The notes below the pieces were generated by a model that was given only the letters and a program-made list of their open reading frames with translations, did not search any database and was not told the origin of the DNA. The position numbers and the translations under genes are program-made. From NCBI GenBank assembly GCA_017308255.1, contig JAFKFN010000002.1:62001-126000 (forward strand): a stretch of DNA of 64,000 bases. Reading direction: 5' to 3'. The stretch comes from Altererythrobacter sp. (GTDB lineage: Bacteria > Pseudomonadota > Alphaproteobacteria > Sphingomonadales > Sphingomonadaceae). Shown here piece by piece: positions 16,616 through 25,128 of this stretch; position 1 is the first letter of the stretch; each line of letters starts with the position of its first letter.

Positions 16616-17713
16616 TCAGCCGATCCGCGTGACCCAATGGTGCGTGTCCTCGGCCGTGCCGCGCTGGATGGCGACGAGCCGCTCGCGCAGCCGGCTGGTC
16701 ATCTGCCCCGGCCCGCCGGACCCGACCGTGAATTCCCCGTCCTCGCCCGCCACCCGGCCGATCGGGGTGACCACCGCGGCGGTGCCGCAGGCGAAGCTTT
16801 CCACCAGCTTGCCGCTCGCCGCGTCGGCGCGCCACTGATTCAGGCTGTAGCGTTCCTCGCGGATGCGCAGGCCTTCCTCGCGGGCGAGCTGCAGCAGGCT
16901 GTCGCGCGTGATGCCGGGCAGGATCGTGCCGCTCAGCGGCGGGGTGATCAGCGTGCCGTCGTCGAACACGAAGAACACGTTCATGCCGCCCAGTTCCTCG
17001 ACCCACTTGTGCTCGGCGGCGTCGAGGAACACCACCTGGTCATGCCCGCGCTCGATCGCTTCCGCCTGGGGGACCAGGCTCGCGGCATAATTGCCGCCGC
17101 ACTTGGCCGCTCCCGTCCCGCCCGGCGCGGCGCGCGTATAGTCGCGCGAAACCCAGATGGAGACCGCCGGCGCGCCCGACTTGAAATAGTTTCCGGCCGG
17201 GCTGCAGATGACCAGGAACCGGTAATGCTTGGCCGGCCTCACGCCCAGGAACGGCTCGTCGGCGAACATGAAGGGCCGCATGTAGAGCGAGCCGCCGTCC
17301 ACCGTGGGGAACCATGCCTTGTCGGCCAGCACAAGCTGGCGCACCGCTTCGACGAAGGCTTCCTCCGGCAATTCGGGCATCGCCAGCCGCCGTGCCGAGG
17401 CATTGAAGCGGCGGGCGTTCTCTTCGGGGCGGAACAGGGCCAGGCTGCCATCGGCGAGCCGATAGGCCTTGAGCCCTTCGAAGATCTCCTGCGCATAGTG
17501 CAGCACCGCCGCCGCCGGATCGAGGCTCAGCGGCTCGCGTGGCCCGATCGTCGCATCATGCCATCCGCGCCCTTCGCTCCACACGATGGACACCATGTGA
17601 TCGGTGAACACCTTGCCGAATCCGGGATCGGCGATCGCTTCCGCGCGCGTGGCGCCGGGGACCGGGGCAGGGTGGGGGATGCGGCTGAATTCGAATGCGG
17701 GCGCGTCGGCCAT
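16616..17713 (-). CDS. ilvE: Branched-chain amino-acid aminotransferase
   Basis: 365 residues of the class IV PLP aminotransferase fold. GWHDATIGPREPLSLDPAAA and LHYAQEIFEGLKAYR form the N-terminal domain. The PLP lysine is Lys204 in GAAKCGGNYAAS, and VEELGGMNVFFVF with PPLSGTILPGITRDSLLQLA is typical of the larger IlvE subgroup. It transfers the amino group between glutamate and the keto acids of Leu, Ile and Val in the cytosol. The 130-base region upstream is AT-rich and probably carries its promoter; a hairpin array with a short reading frame precedes that. Confidence 0.95.
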   Translation of the reverse strand: MADAPAFEFSRIPHPAPVPGATRAEAIADPGFGKVFTDHMVSIVWSEGRGWHDATIGPREPLSLDPAAAVLHYAQEIFEGLKAYRLADGSLALFRPEENARRFNASARRLAMPELPEEAFVEAVRQLVLADKAWFPTVDGGSLYMRPFMFADEPFLGVRPAKHYRFLVICSPAGNYFKSGAPAVSIWVSRDYTRAAPGGTGAAKCGGNYAASLVPQAEAIERGHDQVVFLDAAEHKWVEELGGMNVFFVFDDGTLITPPLSGTILPGITRDSLLQLAREEGLRIREERYSLNQWRADAASGKLVESFACGTAAVVTPIGRVAGEDGEFTVGSGGPGQMTSRLRERLVAIQRGTAEDTHHWVTRIG

Positions 17714-17844
17714 GGTGTCGTTCGTCCTTGCCTCTTGCGAAAACAGTTATGTTAGAAAATTGCAAAACCGCAAGAGAAATTGTAATATTTGGTAAGCGTT
17801 GAAACCGTCTCTTCCAGCGCCCTAGCCCTCGAGCCCGAAAATGA

Positions 17845-17879
17845 GAAGGGCGGCTCCGCCCGTCGGGGAACCGCCCTTC
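17845..17879 (-). terminator. Terminator-like hairpin downstream of the 18-codon frame
   Basis: A 9-bp perfect stem (GAAGGGCGG/CCGCCCTTC) encloses 17 bases and is followed on the minus strand by TCATTTTC. It closes the short transcript unit between the lipoprotein gene and ilvE, or works as an attenuator before ilvE. Confidence 0.65.
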
Positions 17880-17887
17880 ACATGGTC

Positions 17888-17946
17888 AGCGGCCGGAAAA
17901 GCCGCTCACGAAGCCTCTATCGGCGAAAGAAGACAATTACCGATAG
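17888..17946 (-). promoter_or_regulatory. Two further hairpins, one over the stop codon of the short frame
   Basis: Hairpin I pairs CTATCGG (17917-17923) with CCGATAG (17940-17946); its upstream arm includes the last codons of the 18-codon frame and its loop holds the TAA. Hairpin II pairs AGCGGC (17888-17893) with GCCGCT (17901-17906). A ribosome ending translation would cover hairpin I, which is the geometry of a translation-coupled switch. Confidence 0.55.
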
Positions 17947-17993
17947 TGCTCCGCGCGGGTCGTTACCGACCTCCCTGCTGAACCATGAGACAT
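17937..17993 (-). CDS. 18-residue reading frame with perfect ribosome site
   Basis: The peptide is MSHGSAGRSVTTRAEHYR. The start codon is preceded by AAAGGAGGTGATCC, fully complementary to the 3' end of 16S rRNA, at ideal spacing. Such a strong site before a 19-codon frame is unlikely by chance. Three hairpins follow and then ilvE on the same strand. The peptide is Arg/Ser/Thr-rich and has no Leu or Ile and one Val, so it does not look like a classical ilv leader. It could be a leader peptide with another signal, or a free-standing small protein. I do not recognise the sequence. Confidence 0.6.
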   Translation of the reverse strand: MSHGSAGRSVTTRAEHYR

Positions 17994-18163
17994 CGGATCA
18001 CCTCCTTTCGCGCTTGGAAGCCAGACCTGCCGTTTCACCGGCGGTCAGGCCGGCGTGGACCGCTGGCCTAGGAGTGAATGTGAGTCGGCGGGCCGGTTAA
18101 CACAAGACTTGTATTTGGGTTTTTCCCCGTCAGAATAACCCTTTCGCGCCCGGCCGTGGCCGG

Positions 18164-18745
18164 TCAGCGGCAATCCTCGATCACCCGCGTCACTTCCGGC
18201 CAGGAAGGAATGTAGAGCGAAGGCATGCCGCCGATCTCGATGGCGAAGCGGCCCCGGGAAAAAGCCATGGCATCCAGCAGCGGATCGCGCGCCGGAACGC
18301 GCGCGACGATGGCCGGTTGGGCACCCGGCGCGGGCACGGCATCGACGCTGCGCTCCTGGGTTTCGGTGCGGATGATCATCGGCAGGGCCGCCGCCGCGCT
18401 GCCGGATCGGGCGATCTCGACCACGCCCGCCGCGCGGTCGCACCGCAAGGTCAGCCGCGGCTCGGCCGCGGGTTCGCCGAACCGCGCGGTGCCGGCCGCA
18501 TAGCTCCAATCCCCCGGCGTGACCGGCGCATCCATCCAGTTGCCGGAAAACGGCGGCGGCGCGGGCTCGGGCGGCCGCTGCGTGGGGCTCGGCATCGGAA
18601 GCGGCGCCGGGGCCGGCTCCGGCGCCGGAGTCGGCGCAGGGGTCTGTTGCGGCGCGGGAATGCAGCCGGCCAGCGCAAGGCAGGCCAGCAGCGGCGGGAG
18701 CGCAAGGCGGCTCGCCGTCATATGCGGGCGGCGGGTCGGCATCAT
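18164..18745 (-). CDS. Proline-rich lipoprotein of unknown function
   Basis: 193 residues from ATG 18745, chosen for AGGAG just upstream; the longer frame to 18808 lacks one. The lipobox LALAGC follows an N-terminal hydrophobic stretch, so the protein is probably lipid-anchored. Residues ~35-65 are a Pro/Ala/Glu repeat linker (PAPTPAPEPAPAPLPMP). The C-terminal domain (PRLTLRCDRAAGVVEIAR to YIPSWPEVTRVIEDCR) has two Cys that could pair. No family recognised. It is divergent from tlyA. Confidence 0.75.
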   Translation of the reverse strand: MMPTRRPHMTASRLALPPLLACLALAGCIPAPQQTPAPTPAPEPAPAPLPMPSPTQRPPEPAPPPFSGNWMDAPVTPGDWSYAAGTARFGEPAAEPRLTLRCDRAAGVVEIARSGSAAAALPMIIRTETQERSVDAVPAPGAQPAIVARVPARDPLLDAMAFSRGRFAIEIGGMPSLYIPSWPEVTRVIEDCR

Positions 18746-18826
18746 CGGAGGCTCCTGTGGCAAATCGGCAGTCGGCGGGCCAACAAGCGCTGGCCTGCCC
18801 GGTTCCATGGCCCTATCGCCGCCGCG

Positions 18827-19564
18827 ATGGCGGTAAAGAGGCGCATCGACCAGTTGTTGGTGGAACGGGGGCTAGCCGAGAGCCGCGCCCGCGCGCAAGC
18901 GCTGGTCATGGCCGGGCTCGTCTTCGCCGGCGAAACGCGCGTGGCCAAGCCGGGCCAGCAACTGCCCGAGGATTCGGCGATTGAGGTGCGCGGGCGCGAT
19001 CACCCGTGGGTCGGGCGCGGCGGCGTGAAGCTCGATCATGCCATCGCCCATTTCGCCCTCGATCCCGCCGATGCCGTGGCGATGGATATCGGCAGCTCGA
19101 CCGGCGGCTTCACCGAGGTCCTGCTGGCGCGCGGGGCGGCGCATGTCTTCGCCGTCGATGTCGGCACCAATCAGCTTGCCTGGAAGCTGCGGCAGGATTC
19201 CCGCGTCACCGTGCTGGAACAGACCAATGCCCGCGAACTTACGCCCGATCTGATCGGCCGGCCTTGCGACTGGGTGGTATGCGACGCCTCGTTCATCGGC
19301 CTTGCCAAGGTGCTGGAGGTGCCGCTTCGCCTCGCCGCGCCGCATTGCACCCTGGTGGCTCTGATAAAACCGCAGTTCGAAGCGCGGCGGGAAGAAGTGG
19401 GCAAGGGCGGGATCGTGCGCGATCCGGCGCTGCATGAACGGGTATGCGGCGAAGTGCGCGCCTGGCTGGAAGCGGGCGGCTGGCGCATTCTGGGAATCGT
19501 GCCCAGCCCGATCACCGGCAGCGAAGGCAATGTGGAGTTTCTGGTTGCGGCGCAAAGGGGATAA
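18827..19564 (+). CDS. tlyA: TlyA-family rRNA 2'-O-methyltransferase / hemolysin A homologue
   Basis: 245 residues from ATG 18827. An S4 RNA-binding domain comes first (RIDQLLVERGLAESRARAQA), then a FtsJ-like Rossmann methyltransferase: VAMDIGSSTGGFTEVLLARGA (SAM motif), VCDASFIGL and ALIKPQFEA, which hold the K-D-K-E catalytic residues. TlyA enzymes methylate cytidines in 16S and 23S rRNA and set capreomycin sensitivity in mycobacteria. In sphingomonads it is often next to dxs; here it is followed by tspO. Confidence 0.93.
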   Translation: MAVKRRIDQLLVERGLAESRARAQALVMAGLVFAGETRVAKPGQQLPEDSAIEVRGRDHPWVGRGGVKLDHAIAHFALDPADAVAMDIGSSTGGFTEVLLARGAAHVFAVDVGTNQLAWKLRQDSRVTVLEQTNARELTPDLIGRPCDWVVCDASFIGLAKVLEVPLRLAAPHCTLVALIKPQFEARREEVGKGGIVRDPALHERVCGEVRAWLEAGGWRILGIVPSPITGSEGNVEFLVAAQRG

Positions 19565-19641
19565 AGGATGTGGCTGATTGCGCCCGGCCTTTTGCCCCGC
19601 CACTATCCGCCGCGAATCGCAGGGAAGGAACAGGGCTTCAG

Positions 19642-20196
19642 ATGAACCGCCTCGCTTCGCCAGCGCAGCTTCGCGCCAGCTATTTCCGTTGGGCGCTGTT
19701 CCTCGTGCCCCTGATTGTCTTGCTTGGCATCGGCTCGGGGCTGGTTGGCGGCAGCACCGCGGAAAGTCCCTGGTTCATGGCGCTCAAAAAGCCGGCGACC
19801 TTCCCGCCGCCGATTGCCTTCCCCGTCGTCTGGACCGTGCTCTACGTGATGATGGGCCTGGCGCTGGCGCTCGTCTGCGCCGCCTGGGGCGCGCGCTGGC
19901 GCGGCGCGGCGATCCTCGCTTTCGTGATCCAGCTCGCCGTCAACCTGGCCTGGACGCCGACGTTCTTCGGCGCTCACGAGATCGGTCTGGCGCTCTACGT
20001 GATCCTTGCGCTTGACGTCCTGGTGATCGTGACCGTGTGGCTGCTATGGAAAGTGCGCCGCGCGGCGGCCGTGCTGATGCTGCCCTATCTCGCGTGGATC
20101 CTGTTCGCCACCGTGCTCAACTGGCAGTTTCTCCAGCTCAATCAGGCCCTCGACGGGGCCGAGGTGTCGAGCGCCGTGCAGCGGATCGAAATCTAG
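19642..20196 (+). CDS. tspO: TspO/MBR family protein
   Basis: 184 residues with five hydrophobic helices. The family signature is present: WFMALKKPATFPPPIAFPVVW, then WTVLYVMMGLALAL, NLAWTPTFFGAHEIG and the Trp-rich end YLAWILFATVLNWQFLQLN. TspO lies in the outer or inner membrane, binds porphyrins and sterols, and in Rhodobacter tunes tetrapyrrole-dependent gene expression. The ~25-residue N-terminal extension before the first helix is longer than usual. Confidence 0.93.
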   Translation: MNRLASPAQLRASYFRWALFLVPLIVLLGIGSGLVGGSTAESPWFMALKKPATFPPPIAFPVVWTVLYVMMGLALALVCAAWGARWRGAAILAFVIQLAVNLAWTPTFFGAHEIGLALYVILALDVLVIVTVWLLWKVRRAAAVLMLPYLAWILFATVLNWQFLQLNQALDGAEVSSAVQRIEI

Positions 20197-20235
20197 CGGC
20201 TTGCCAAGCTCCCGGAGGCGGACCACATAGCCGCC

Positions 20236-20484
20236 ATGCAGAGCGAAAACCCCGTGATCGCCGATTTCGTCAAACTGGCCAACGCCGCCGCCGGCACCCT
20301 CGCGGGCATGACTCGCGAGGCGCGTGACGGCGCGCGTGAACGGATGAAGGAAGCGCTCGGCGGGCTCGACTTCGTCTCGCGTGAGGAGTTCGACGCGGTC
20401 AAGGACATGGCCGCGCGGGCGCGCGAACACTGCGCGAAGCTGGAAGAGCGGATCGCGGCGCTTGAGGCGAAAGCCGGGAAGTAA
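20236..20484 (+). CDS. ubiK: UbiK/BMFP-family accessory protein
   Basis: 82 residues, entirely helical. VIADFVKLANAAAGTLAGM and the DFVSREEFDAVKDMAARARE segment are typical of the BMFP/UbiK family (formerly DUF526), whose C-terminal coiled coil (KLEERIAALEAK) drives trimer formation. In enterobacteria UbiK assists ubiquinone synthesis by helping the soluble Ubi complex and lipids interact. It lies 39 bases after tspO, so the two may be co-transcribed. Confidence 0.88.
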   Translation: MQSENPVIADFVKLANAAAGTLAGMTREARDGARERMKEALGGLDFVSREEFDAVKDMAARAREHCAKLEERIAALEAKAGK

Positions 20485-20507
20485 CCGGGAAACGTCGCGC
20501 TACCTTC

Positions 20508-20597
20508 TTTCGTCATTCCCGCGAAAGCGGGAACCCAGTCGATTCTTGTTGCGCAACGGAGCCTACTGGCTCCCCGCTTTCGCGAGGATGACGAAAA
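20508..20597. repeat. Palindromic intergenic repeat (family A), copy 1
   Basis: The arms run from TTTCGTCATTCCCGCGAAAG to the imperfect complement ending CGCGAGGATGACGAAA, about 30 bases each, around a 28-base centre containing CGGAGCC. It sits between ubiK and recO, where it could form a long hairpin and end the upstream transcript. Related copies are at 57383-57468, 59725-59952 and, as one half, at 55691-55716. Confidence 0.88.
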
Positions 20598-20670
20598 GTG
20601 AGGTTTCTCGCCGGCCAGTACGTTTCCGCCCCCTTTGCCCCCTCCGCCCAACAACCCTAAACCCACCCCC

Positions 20671-21270
20671 ATGCACCTCCGCGCTCCGGCCATCCTCCTC
20701 GCTGCCCGCGCTCACGGCGAAACCGCCGTCATCGCGCGGATGTTCACCGAGGAGCATGGCGTCGTCGCGGGCTATGTCGCCGGTGGGCGGGGGCGGCATC
20801 TGAGGCCGGTGGTGATCCCCGGCAATCTCGTCGCGCTGGATCTGTCCGCCCGTTCCGACAGCCAGCTTCCCTTTGCCCGGCTGGAATTGCTCGCAAGCCG
20901 CGGGCCGTGGCTGGCCGAGCCGCTGCCGGCCGCCGCCATCGGCTGGGCCAGCGCGCTCACCGCCACGGCACTGCCGGAGCGGCAGCCCTATCCGGCGCTC
21001 TACACGGCCTTGACCGGCCTGCTCGATGCTGTCTGCCACGCCCCCTCCGCGCGGGGCTGGATCGGGGCGCTGGCGGCTTACGAAACGCTGCTCCTGCGCG
21101 AGCTGGGCTATGGCGGGGACGAACGGCCCGAGGGCGATGTCGCCGCGATTCTCGCCGCGATGGACCGGCTCGCCGTCGCGCTCGATCACTACCTGCTTGC
21201 CGACCGGCGCGGCGATGTTATGGCCGCGCGCGCTCGATTGCGTGAATTGCTTGGACGGATGCTGACATGA
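20671..21270 (+). CDS. recO: DNA repair protein RecO
   Basis: 199 residues from ATG 20671; an in-frame ATG at 20635 lies in Pro-rich, unlikely coding sequence. The N-terminal OB-fold is clear: [35 protein letters not shown] and [13 protein letters not shown], followed by the helical C-terminal domain with [12 protein letters not shown]. It helps RecR load RecA onto SSB-coated DNA in the RecFOR pathway. The zinc-finger cysteines of many RecO proteins are absent. It overlaps leuB by four bases (ATGA), an unusual pairing that suggests translational coupling. Confidence 0.92.
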   Translation: MHLRAPAILLAARAHGETAVIARMFTEEHGVVAGYVAGGRGRHLRPVVIPGNLVALDLSARSDSQLPFARLELLASRGPWLAEPLPAAAIGWASALTATALPERQPYPALYTALTGLLDAVCHAPSARGWIGALAAYETLLLRELGYGGDERPEGDVAAILAAMDRLAVALDHYLLADRRGDVMAARARLRELLGRMLT

Positions 21271-22325
21271 AGATTGCGTGCCTGGCCGGAGACGGGATCG
21301 GCCCCGAGATCATGGCGGAGGCGCGCCGCGTGCTCCAGGCGCTGGATCTGCCGGGGCTCACCCTATGGGAAGGCGACGTGGGCGGTGTGGGCTACAAGCG
21401 CCACGGCCACCCGCTTCCGCCGGAAACGCTGGAGATGGCCAAGGCGGCCGATGCTGTCCTGTTTGGCGCTGTCGGCGATCCCGATTGCGACGGTCTGGAG
21501 CGGCACTTGCGGCCGGAACAGGCGATCCTCGGCTTGCGCCAGGCGCTCGGCCTGTTCGCCAACTTACGTCCGGCAACGATGTTTCCCGGGCTGGAGGATC
21601 TTTCCGCCCTCCGCCCCGAAGTCGCCCGCAGCATCGACCTGCTGATCGTGCGCGAGCTGAACGGCGATGTCTATTTCGGCGAGAAGGCGATCCGCACCCT
21701 GCCGGACGGGCGGCGGCAGGGGTTCGACTTCATGTCCTATGCCGAGGACGAGGTGCGCCGCATCGCCCATGTGGCGTTCAAGGCGGCGCAGGGGCGCGGC
21801 AAGCGGCTCACCAGCGTGGACAAGGCCAATGTCCTGGAAACCAGCCAGCTCTGGCGCGAAGTGGTGATCGCGGTCGGCGCCGAATATCCGGACGTCGCGC
21901 TCAGCCACATGTACGTGGACAACGCGGCGATGCAGCTGGTGCGCAATCCGGGCCAGTTCGATGTGGTCGTCACCGGCAACCTGTTCGGCGATATCCTGTC
22001 CGACCAGGCGAGCATGTGCGTCGGCTCCATCGGCCTGCTGGCCAGCGCTTCGCTGGGGGAGGAGCAGACGGCATTCGGCACCAAGGGCCTCTATGAGCCC
22101 ATCCATGGTTCGGCGCCCGATATCGCCGGGCAGGGCAAGGCCAATCCCATGGCCATGATCCTGAGCCTGGCGATGATGCTGCGCCACAGCTTCGGCCGCG
22201 AGGGGGACGCGGCGCGGGTCGAAGCGGCCGTGGCGCGGGCGCTGGCCGACGGCATCAAGGGCGCTGACCTGGGCGGCGCGGCGGGTACGCGCGAAATCGG
22301 CCAGGCAGTGGTCGAACGGCTCTAA
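21267..22325 (+). CDS. leuB: 3-isopropylmalate dehydrogenase
   Basis: 352 residues, the normal length. [14 protein letters not shown] opens the Rossmann-like domain; [27 protein letters not shown] and the signature block [20 protein letters not shown] are all present, as is [15 protein letters not shown] for the nucleotide site. It oxidises and decarboxylates 3-isopropylmalate to 2-ketoisocaproate with NAD in leucine synthesis. leuCD are not nearby; ilvE, the last step of the pathway, lies 4 kb away on the other strand. Confidence 0.97.
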   Translation: MKIACLAGDGIGPEIMAEARRVLQALDLPGLTLWEGDVGGVGYKRHGHPLPPETLEMAKAADAVLFGAVGDPDCDGLERHLRPEQAILGLRQALGLFANLRPATMFPGLEDLSALRPEVARSIDLLIVRELNGDVYFGEKAIRTLPDGRRQGFDFMSYAEDEVRRIAHVAFKAAQGRGKRLTSVDKANVLETSQLWREVVIAVGAEYPDVALSHMYVDNAAMQLVRNPGQFDVVVTGNLFGDILSDQASMCVGSIGLLASASLGEEQTAFGTKGLYEPIHGSAPDIAGQGKANPMAMILSLAMMLRHSFGREGDAARVEAAVARALADGIKGADLGGAAGTREIGQAVVERL

Positions 22326-22391
22326 GCGGCCCAGGCCGCCAGCAGCCGGCGTAAACCCGATGGTCACCCTTCTCCTTTACCCGCCCGGTTC

Positions 22392-23558
22392 ATGGAGATG
22401 AGCCATTCGTCGCTGGAACAAGCGCTGACCGCGGCCTCGCGCCCGCTGGAGCTGGCGGTTGTCCTGCCCACGTTCAACGAAGCCGCCAATATCGCGCCGA
22501 TGGTGCGGCGGCTGGAAGCGGCGCTCGGCCCGTCCGGCTGGGAAGCGATTTTCGTCGATGATGACAGCCATGACGGCACGGCTGACGCCGTGCGCGCGAT
22601 CAGCCGCGCCGATCCGCGCATCCGGGTCATCCAGCGCTTCGGCCGCCGCGGCCTGGCCAGCGCCGCGATCGAAGGGGTTTGCGCCACCGCCGCGCCGATC
22701 GTCGCGGTCATGGATGCCGATTTGCAGCACGATCCGGCCCTGCTCCCGGCGATGCTGGACGCGGTCCGCTCGGGCCAGTGCGACATCGCCGTCGCCTCGC
22801 GCTTCGTCGAAGGCGCCAGCATGGAGGCGTGGAACCGCCCCGATCGCGAACGTGCCTCTGCCCTGGCCAACCGGCTGGCCCGCAAGGTTACCGGAGTCAC
22901 CCTGACCGATCCGATGAGCGGTTTCTTCATGCTCCGCACGGAAACGGTGCTGAACGACGCCCACCGCCTTTCCGGGATCGGCTTCAAGATCCTGCTCGAT
23001 ATCCTCGCGACGGTGGAAAGGCCGCTTGTGGTCAAGGAATTCCCCATGGCTTTCGGCGCGCGCGCCGCCGGCGAAAGCAAGCTCGACCGCACGGTGGTGT
23101 TCGAGTTCCTCGTCGGGCTCTACGACAAGTGGCTCGGGCGCATCATCCCCACCCGCTTCGCGCTGTTCGGCACGATCGGCGCGATGGGCGTGCTGGTGCA
23201 CATGGCGGTACTCTCGGCTTTCCTCGCCACGGTCGGCGGCAGCTTCCGCGATCACCTGATCACCGATTTCGAGATCGGCCAGACTCTCGCCGCGCTGGTG
23301 GCGATGAGCTTCAACTTCGTGCTCAACAATTCGCTGACGTATGCCGATCAGCGGCTCAAAGGCGCCGGCCCGCTGCTGCGCGGCTGGTTCAAGTTCGCGC
23401 TGACCTGCTCGGTCGGCCTGCTGGCCAATGTCGGCGTCGCGGCCGTCCTGGTGCGCATGGGGATGCACACCTACCCCGCCGCGCTCAGCGGCATCGTCGT
23501 CGGCTCGGTGTGGAACTACGCCCTGTCGAGCCGCTTCGTCTGGGGGCGGTTCAAGTAA
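22392..23558 (+). CDS. GT2 polyprenol-phosphate glycosyltransferase fused to a GtrA membrane domain
   Basis: 388 residues from ATG 22392 (22398 also possible). Residues ~20-240 are a dolichol-phosphate-mannose-synthase-like GT2 domain: VVLPTFNEAANIAPMVRRLE, the DD motif in AIFVDDDSHDGTADAV, VMDADLQHDPALLPAML (metal site DAD) and SGFFMLR. Residues ~255-385 are a GtrA-type domain with four hydrophobic helices (RFALFGTIGAMGVLVHMAV, SFNFVLNNSLTYA). Such fusions attach a sugar to undecaprenyl phosphate and may help flip it. The convergent PMT gene could use the product. Confidence 0.93.
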   Translation: MEMSHSSLEQALTAASRPLELAVVLPTFNEAANIAPMVRRLEAALGPSGWEAIFVDDDSHDGTADAVRAISRADPRIRVIQRFGRRGLASAAIEGVCATAAPIVAVMDADLQHDPALLPAMLDAVRSGQCDIAVASRFVEGASMEAWNRPDRERASALANRLARKVTGVTLTDPMSGFFMLRTETVLNDAHRLSGIGFKILLDILATVERPLVVKEFPMAFGARAAGESKLDRTVVFEFLVGLYDKWLGRIIPTRFALFGTIGAMGVLVHMAVLSAFLATVGGSFRDHLITDFEIGQTLAALVAMSFNFVLNNSLTYADQRLKGAGPLLRGWFKFALTCSVGLLANVGVAAVLVRMGMHTYPAALSGIVVGSVWNYALSSRFVWGRFK

Positions 23559-23562
23559 GTTT

Positions 23563-23714
23563 GGCGCTCGCGGAGGCGCGGAGACGCGGAGATATTGTGC
23601 CGGCGGCGAAGCCGCTTTCGATCTTCAGCAGTTTGGCAAATGGCGAGGTCGGCTATTGAGAGCGGCTTCGCCGCAAACGCTGTCTCTCCGCGCCTCCGCG
23701 CCTCTGCGAGCGCC
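23563..23714. repeat. Long inverted repeat between convergent genes (family D)
   Basis: About 30-base arms (23563-23592, GGCGCTCGCGGAGGCGCGG..., and 23683-23714) match with two or three differences. An inner pair, GCGGCGAAGCCGCT and its complement, lies inside. The centre has no gene. It fills nearly the whole space between the GT2-GtrA and PMT stops and may serve as a two-way terminator. Confidence 0.85.
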
Positions 23715-23723
23715 CAAAAAAAA

Positions 23724-25010
23724 TCACCGCCAACTAGGCAACCACGCCCAGAACTCGAACGATGCCGGCCCCGCCAGCGGCGCGGCGGTGAGGATCGGCC
23801 AGAATACCACGAACATCGCGATCGATCCGCCCAGCACCCCCAGCGCCAGCTTGCGCCAGCCGCGCTGCCACAGGGAGTCGAGCGCCAGCGCCAGCGCCGC
23901 CAGCAGGAAGCAGCTCGGCAGCAGGTAGTGATAGTAGAACTGCACCGGCTTGGGCGCGATGACCCATAGGCCGATCGCCGCGAGATAGAGCAGGGCCACC
24001 GCCAGCGCGTCGTTCCGCCGGCGCAGGATGCCCGCCCACAGGCACCAAAGCAGCGCCGGCAGTGCGGCCAGCATGGTCAGCGGGTTGCCGATCATCAGCA
24101 CCCCGCGCTGCGCCCCGTCGCCGACTTCGTAGTAATACCAGATCGGCCGCCAGTTCAGCACCCATTCCCACCACACGCTCATGTAGGTGTGCGGCTTGAC
24201 CACCTGCTCCTGCAATTCGAGCATCTTGGCATGGAGCGCCAGCAGGCCACTCGGCGCGATCGAGCCTTTCTCGTACAGCAGGAACGGCCAGTAGGCCGCG
24301 CAATAGGCCGCAAGCGGCAGCAGGCCCAGCCACAGGCCGGCCTCGATCAGCGTCATTCCGCGTATCGGCGGATAGCGATGCCCGGTCAGCAGGTGCCGGC
24401 CCGCGGCGCGCGCGCGTATGGCCAGGAAGGCGAGGCCCGGCAGCATCGCCACCGGCGCCGCGTTCCACTTACAGGCCACCGCCAGCCCCAGCGCGATCCC
24501 GCCGATCGCCAGCCGCCAGCGCGCCGTCTCGTTTTCGCGCATGGCGCCGGCGCACATCCACAGGCCCACCATGGTGAAGCCGATCATGAACACGTCCAGC
24601 ATCGCGATGCGCGACTGGATAAAAAGGCCGAAACCCGTCGCCAGCAGCACGCCGTAAGCCAGCGTGGCGAAGCGCGATCCCGTGGCGAACCACAGCGCGC
24701 GCAGGGCGGAAAAGTACGCCAGTACCCCGAACAGCGCCGGCATGATCCGCCAGCCCAGCGTGCGATCGCCGAACAGCGCGATCCCCAGCGCCAGCAGCTC
24801 CTTGCCCAGCGGCGGATGTTCGCGGTTGAGCGGGTGCGACAGGTCCAGAACGGTGCGCGCCGCCGGCAGATAATGGATCTCGTCGAAAAACGGCAGCGAC
24901 GGGATCGTCAGCCGTACCGCGATCAGGGCCGCGAACAGCGCCGTGAAGGCGACGGTCCATCCGACCGGATCCCGAGGGTGCGAAGGGGATTTCTCGGGAA
25001 GCGGGCTCAT
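23724..25010 (-). CDS. PMT-family (GT39) membrane glycosyltransferase
   Basis: 428 residues from ATG 25010; the open frame runs on upstream but without family signal. The first loop carries FFDEIHYLPAARTVLDL, with the Asp-Glu pair essential in protein O-mannosyltransferases, then NREHPPLGKELLALGI. About ten hydrophobic helices follow, with SRIAMLDVFMIGFTMVGLW and CKWNAAPVAMLPGLAFL as in bacterial PMTs. They transfer mannose from a polyprenol-phosphate carrier to secreted proteins. The convergent GT2-GtrA gene is a good candidate for making that donor. Confidence 0.92.
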   Translation of the reverse strand: MSPLPEKSPSHPRDPVGWTVAFTALFAALIAVRLTIPSLPFFDEIHYLPAARTVLDLSHPLNREHPPLGKELLALGIALFGDRTLGWRIMPALFGVLAYFSALRALWFATGSRFATLAYGVLLATGFGLFIQSRIAMLDVFMIGFTMVGLWMCAGAMRENETARWRLAIGGIALGLAVACKWNAAPVAMLPGLAFLAIRARAAGRHLLTGHRYPPIRGMTLIEAGLWLGLLPLAAYCAAYWPFLLYEKGSIAPSGLLALHAKMLELQEQVVKPHTYMSVWWEWVLNWRPIWYYYEVGDGAQRGVLMIGNPLTMLAALPALLWCLWAGILRRRNDALAVALLYLAAIGLWVIAPKPVQFYYHYLLPSCFLLAALALALDSLWQRGWRKLALGVLGGSIAMFVVFWPILTAAPLAGPASFEFWAWLPSWR

Positions 25011-25128
25011 CCGTGCGCTCGATAGGATCAGCCGCGATGCCAGGCAAGACGGCTGGAACCTTACCCGCCATGCTGCGTTGCGGAAATGGTCTGACCCGAT
25101 CGGGGTCGCAGCGTGAAAGGAAGCGTGG

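Noticed and set aside
17845-17993. Classical Leu/Ile/Val attenuator before ilvE
   Set aside because: The peptide has no Leu or Ile codons and only one Val, so the standard stalling model does not apply; another signal is possible.
17995-18009. GGATCACCTCCTTTC, identical to the 3' end of 16S rRNA
   Set aside because: No other rRNA sequence is near it; on the minus strand it is simply a perfect Shine-Dalgarno for the 18-codon frame.
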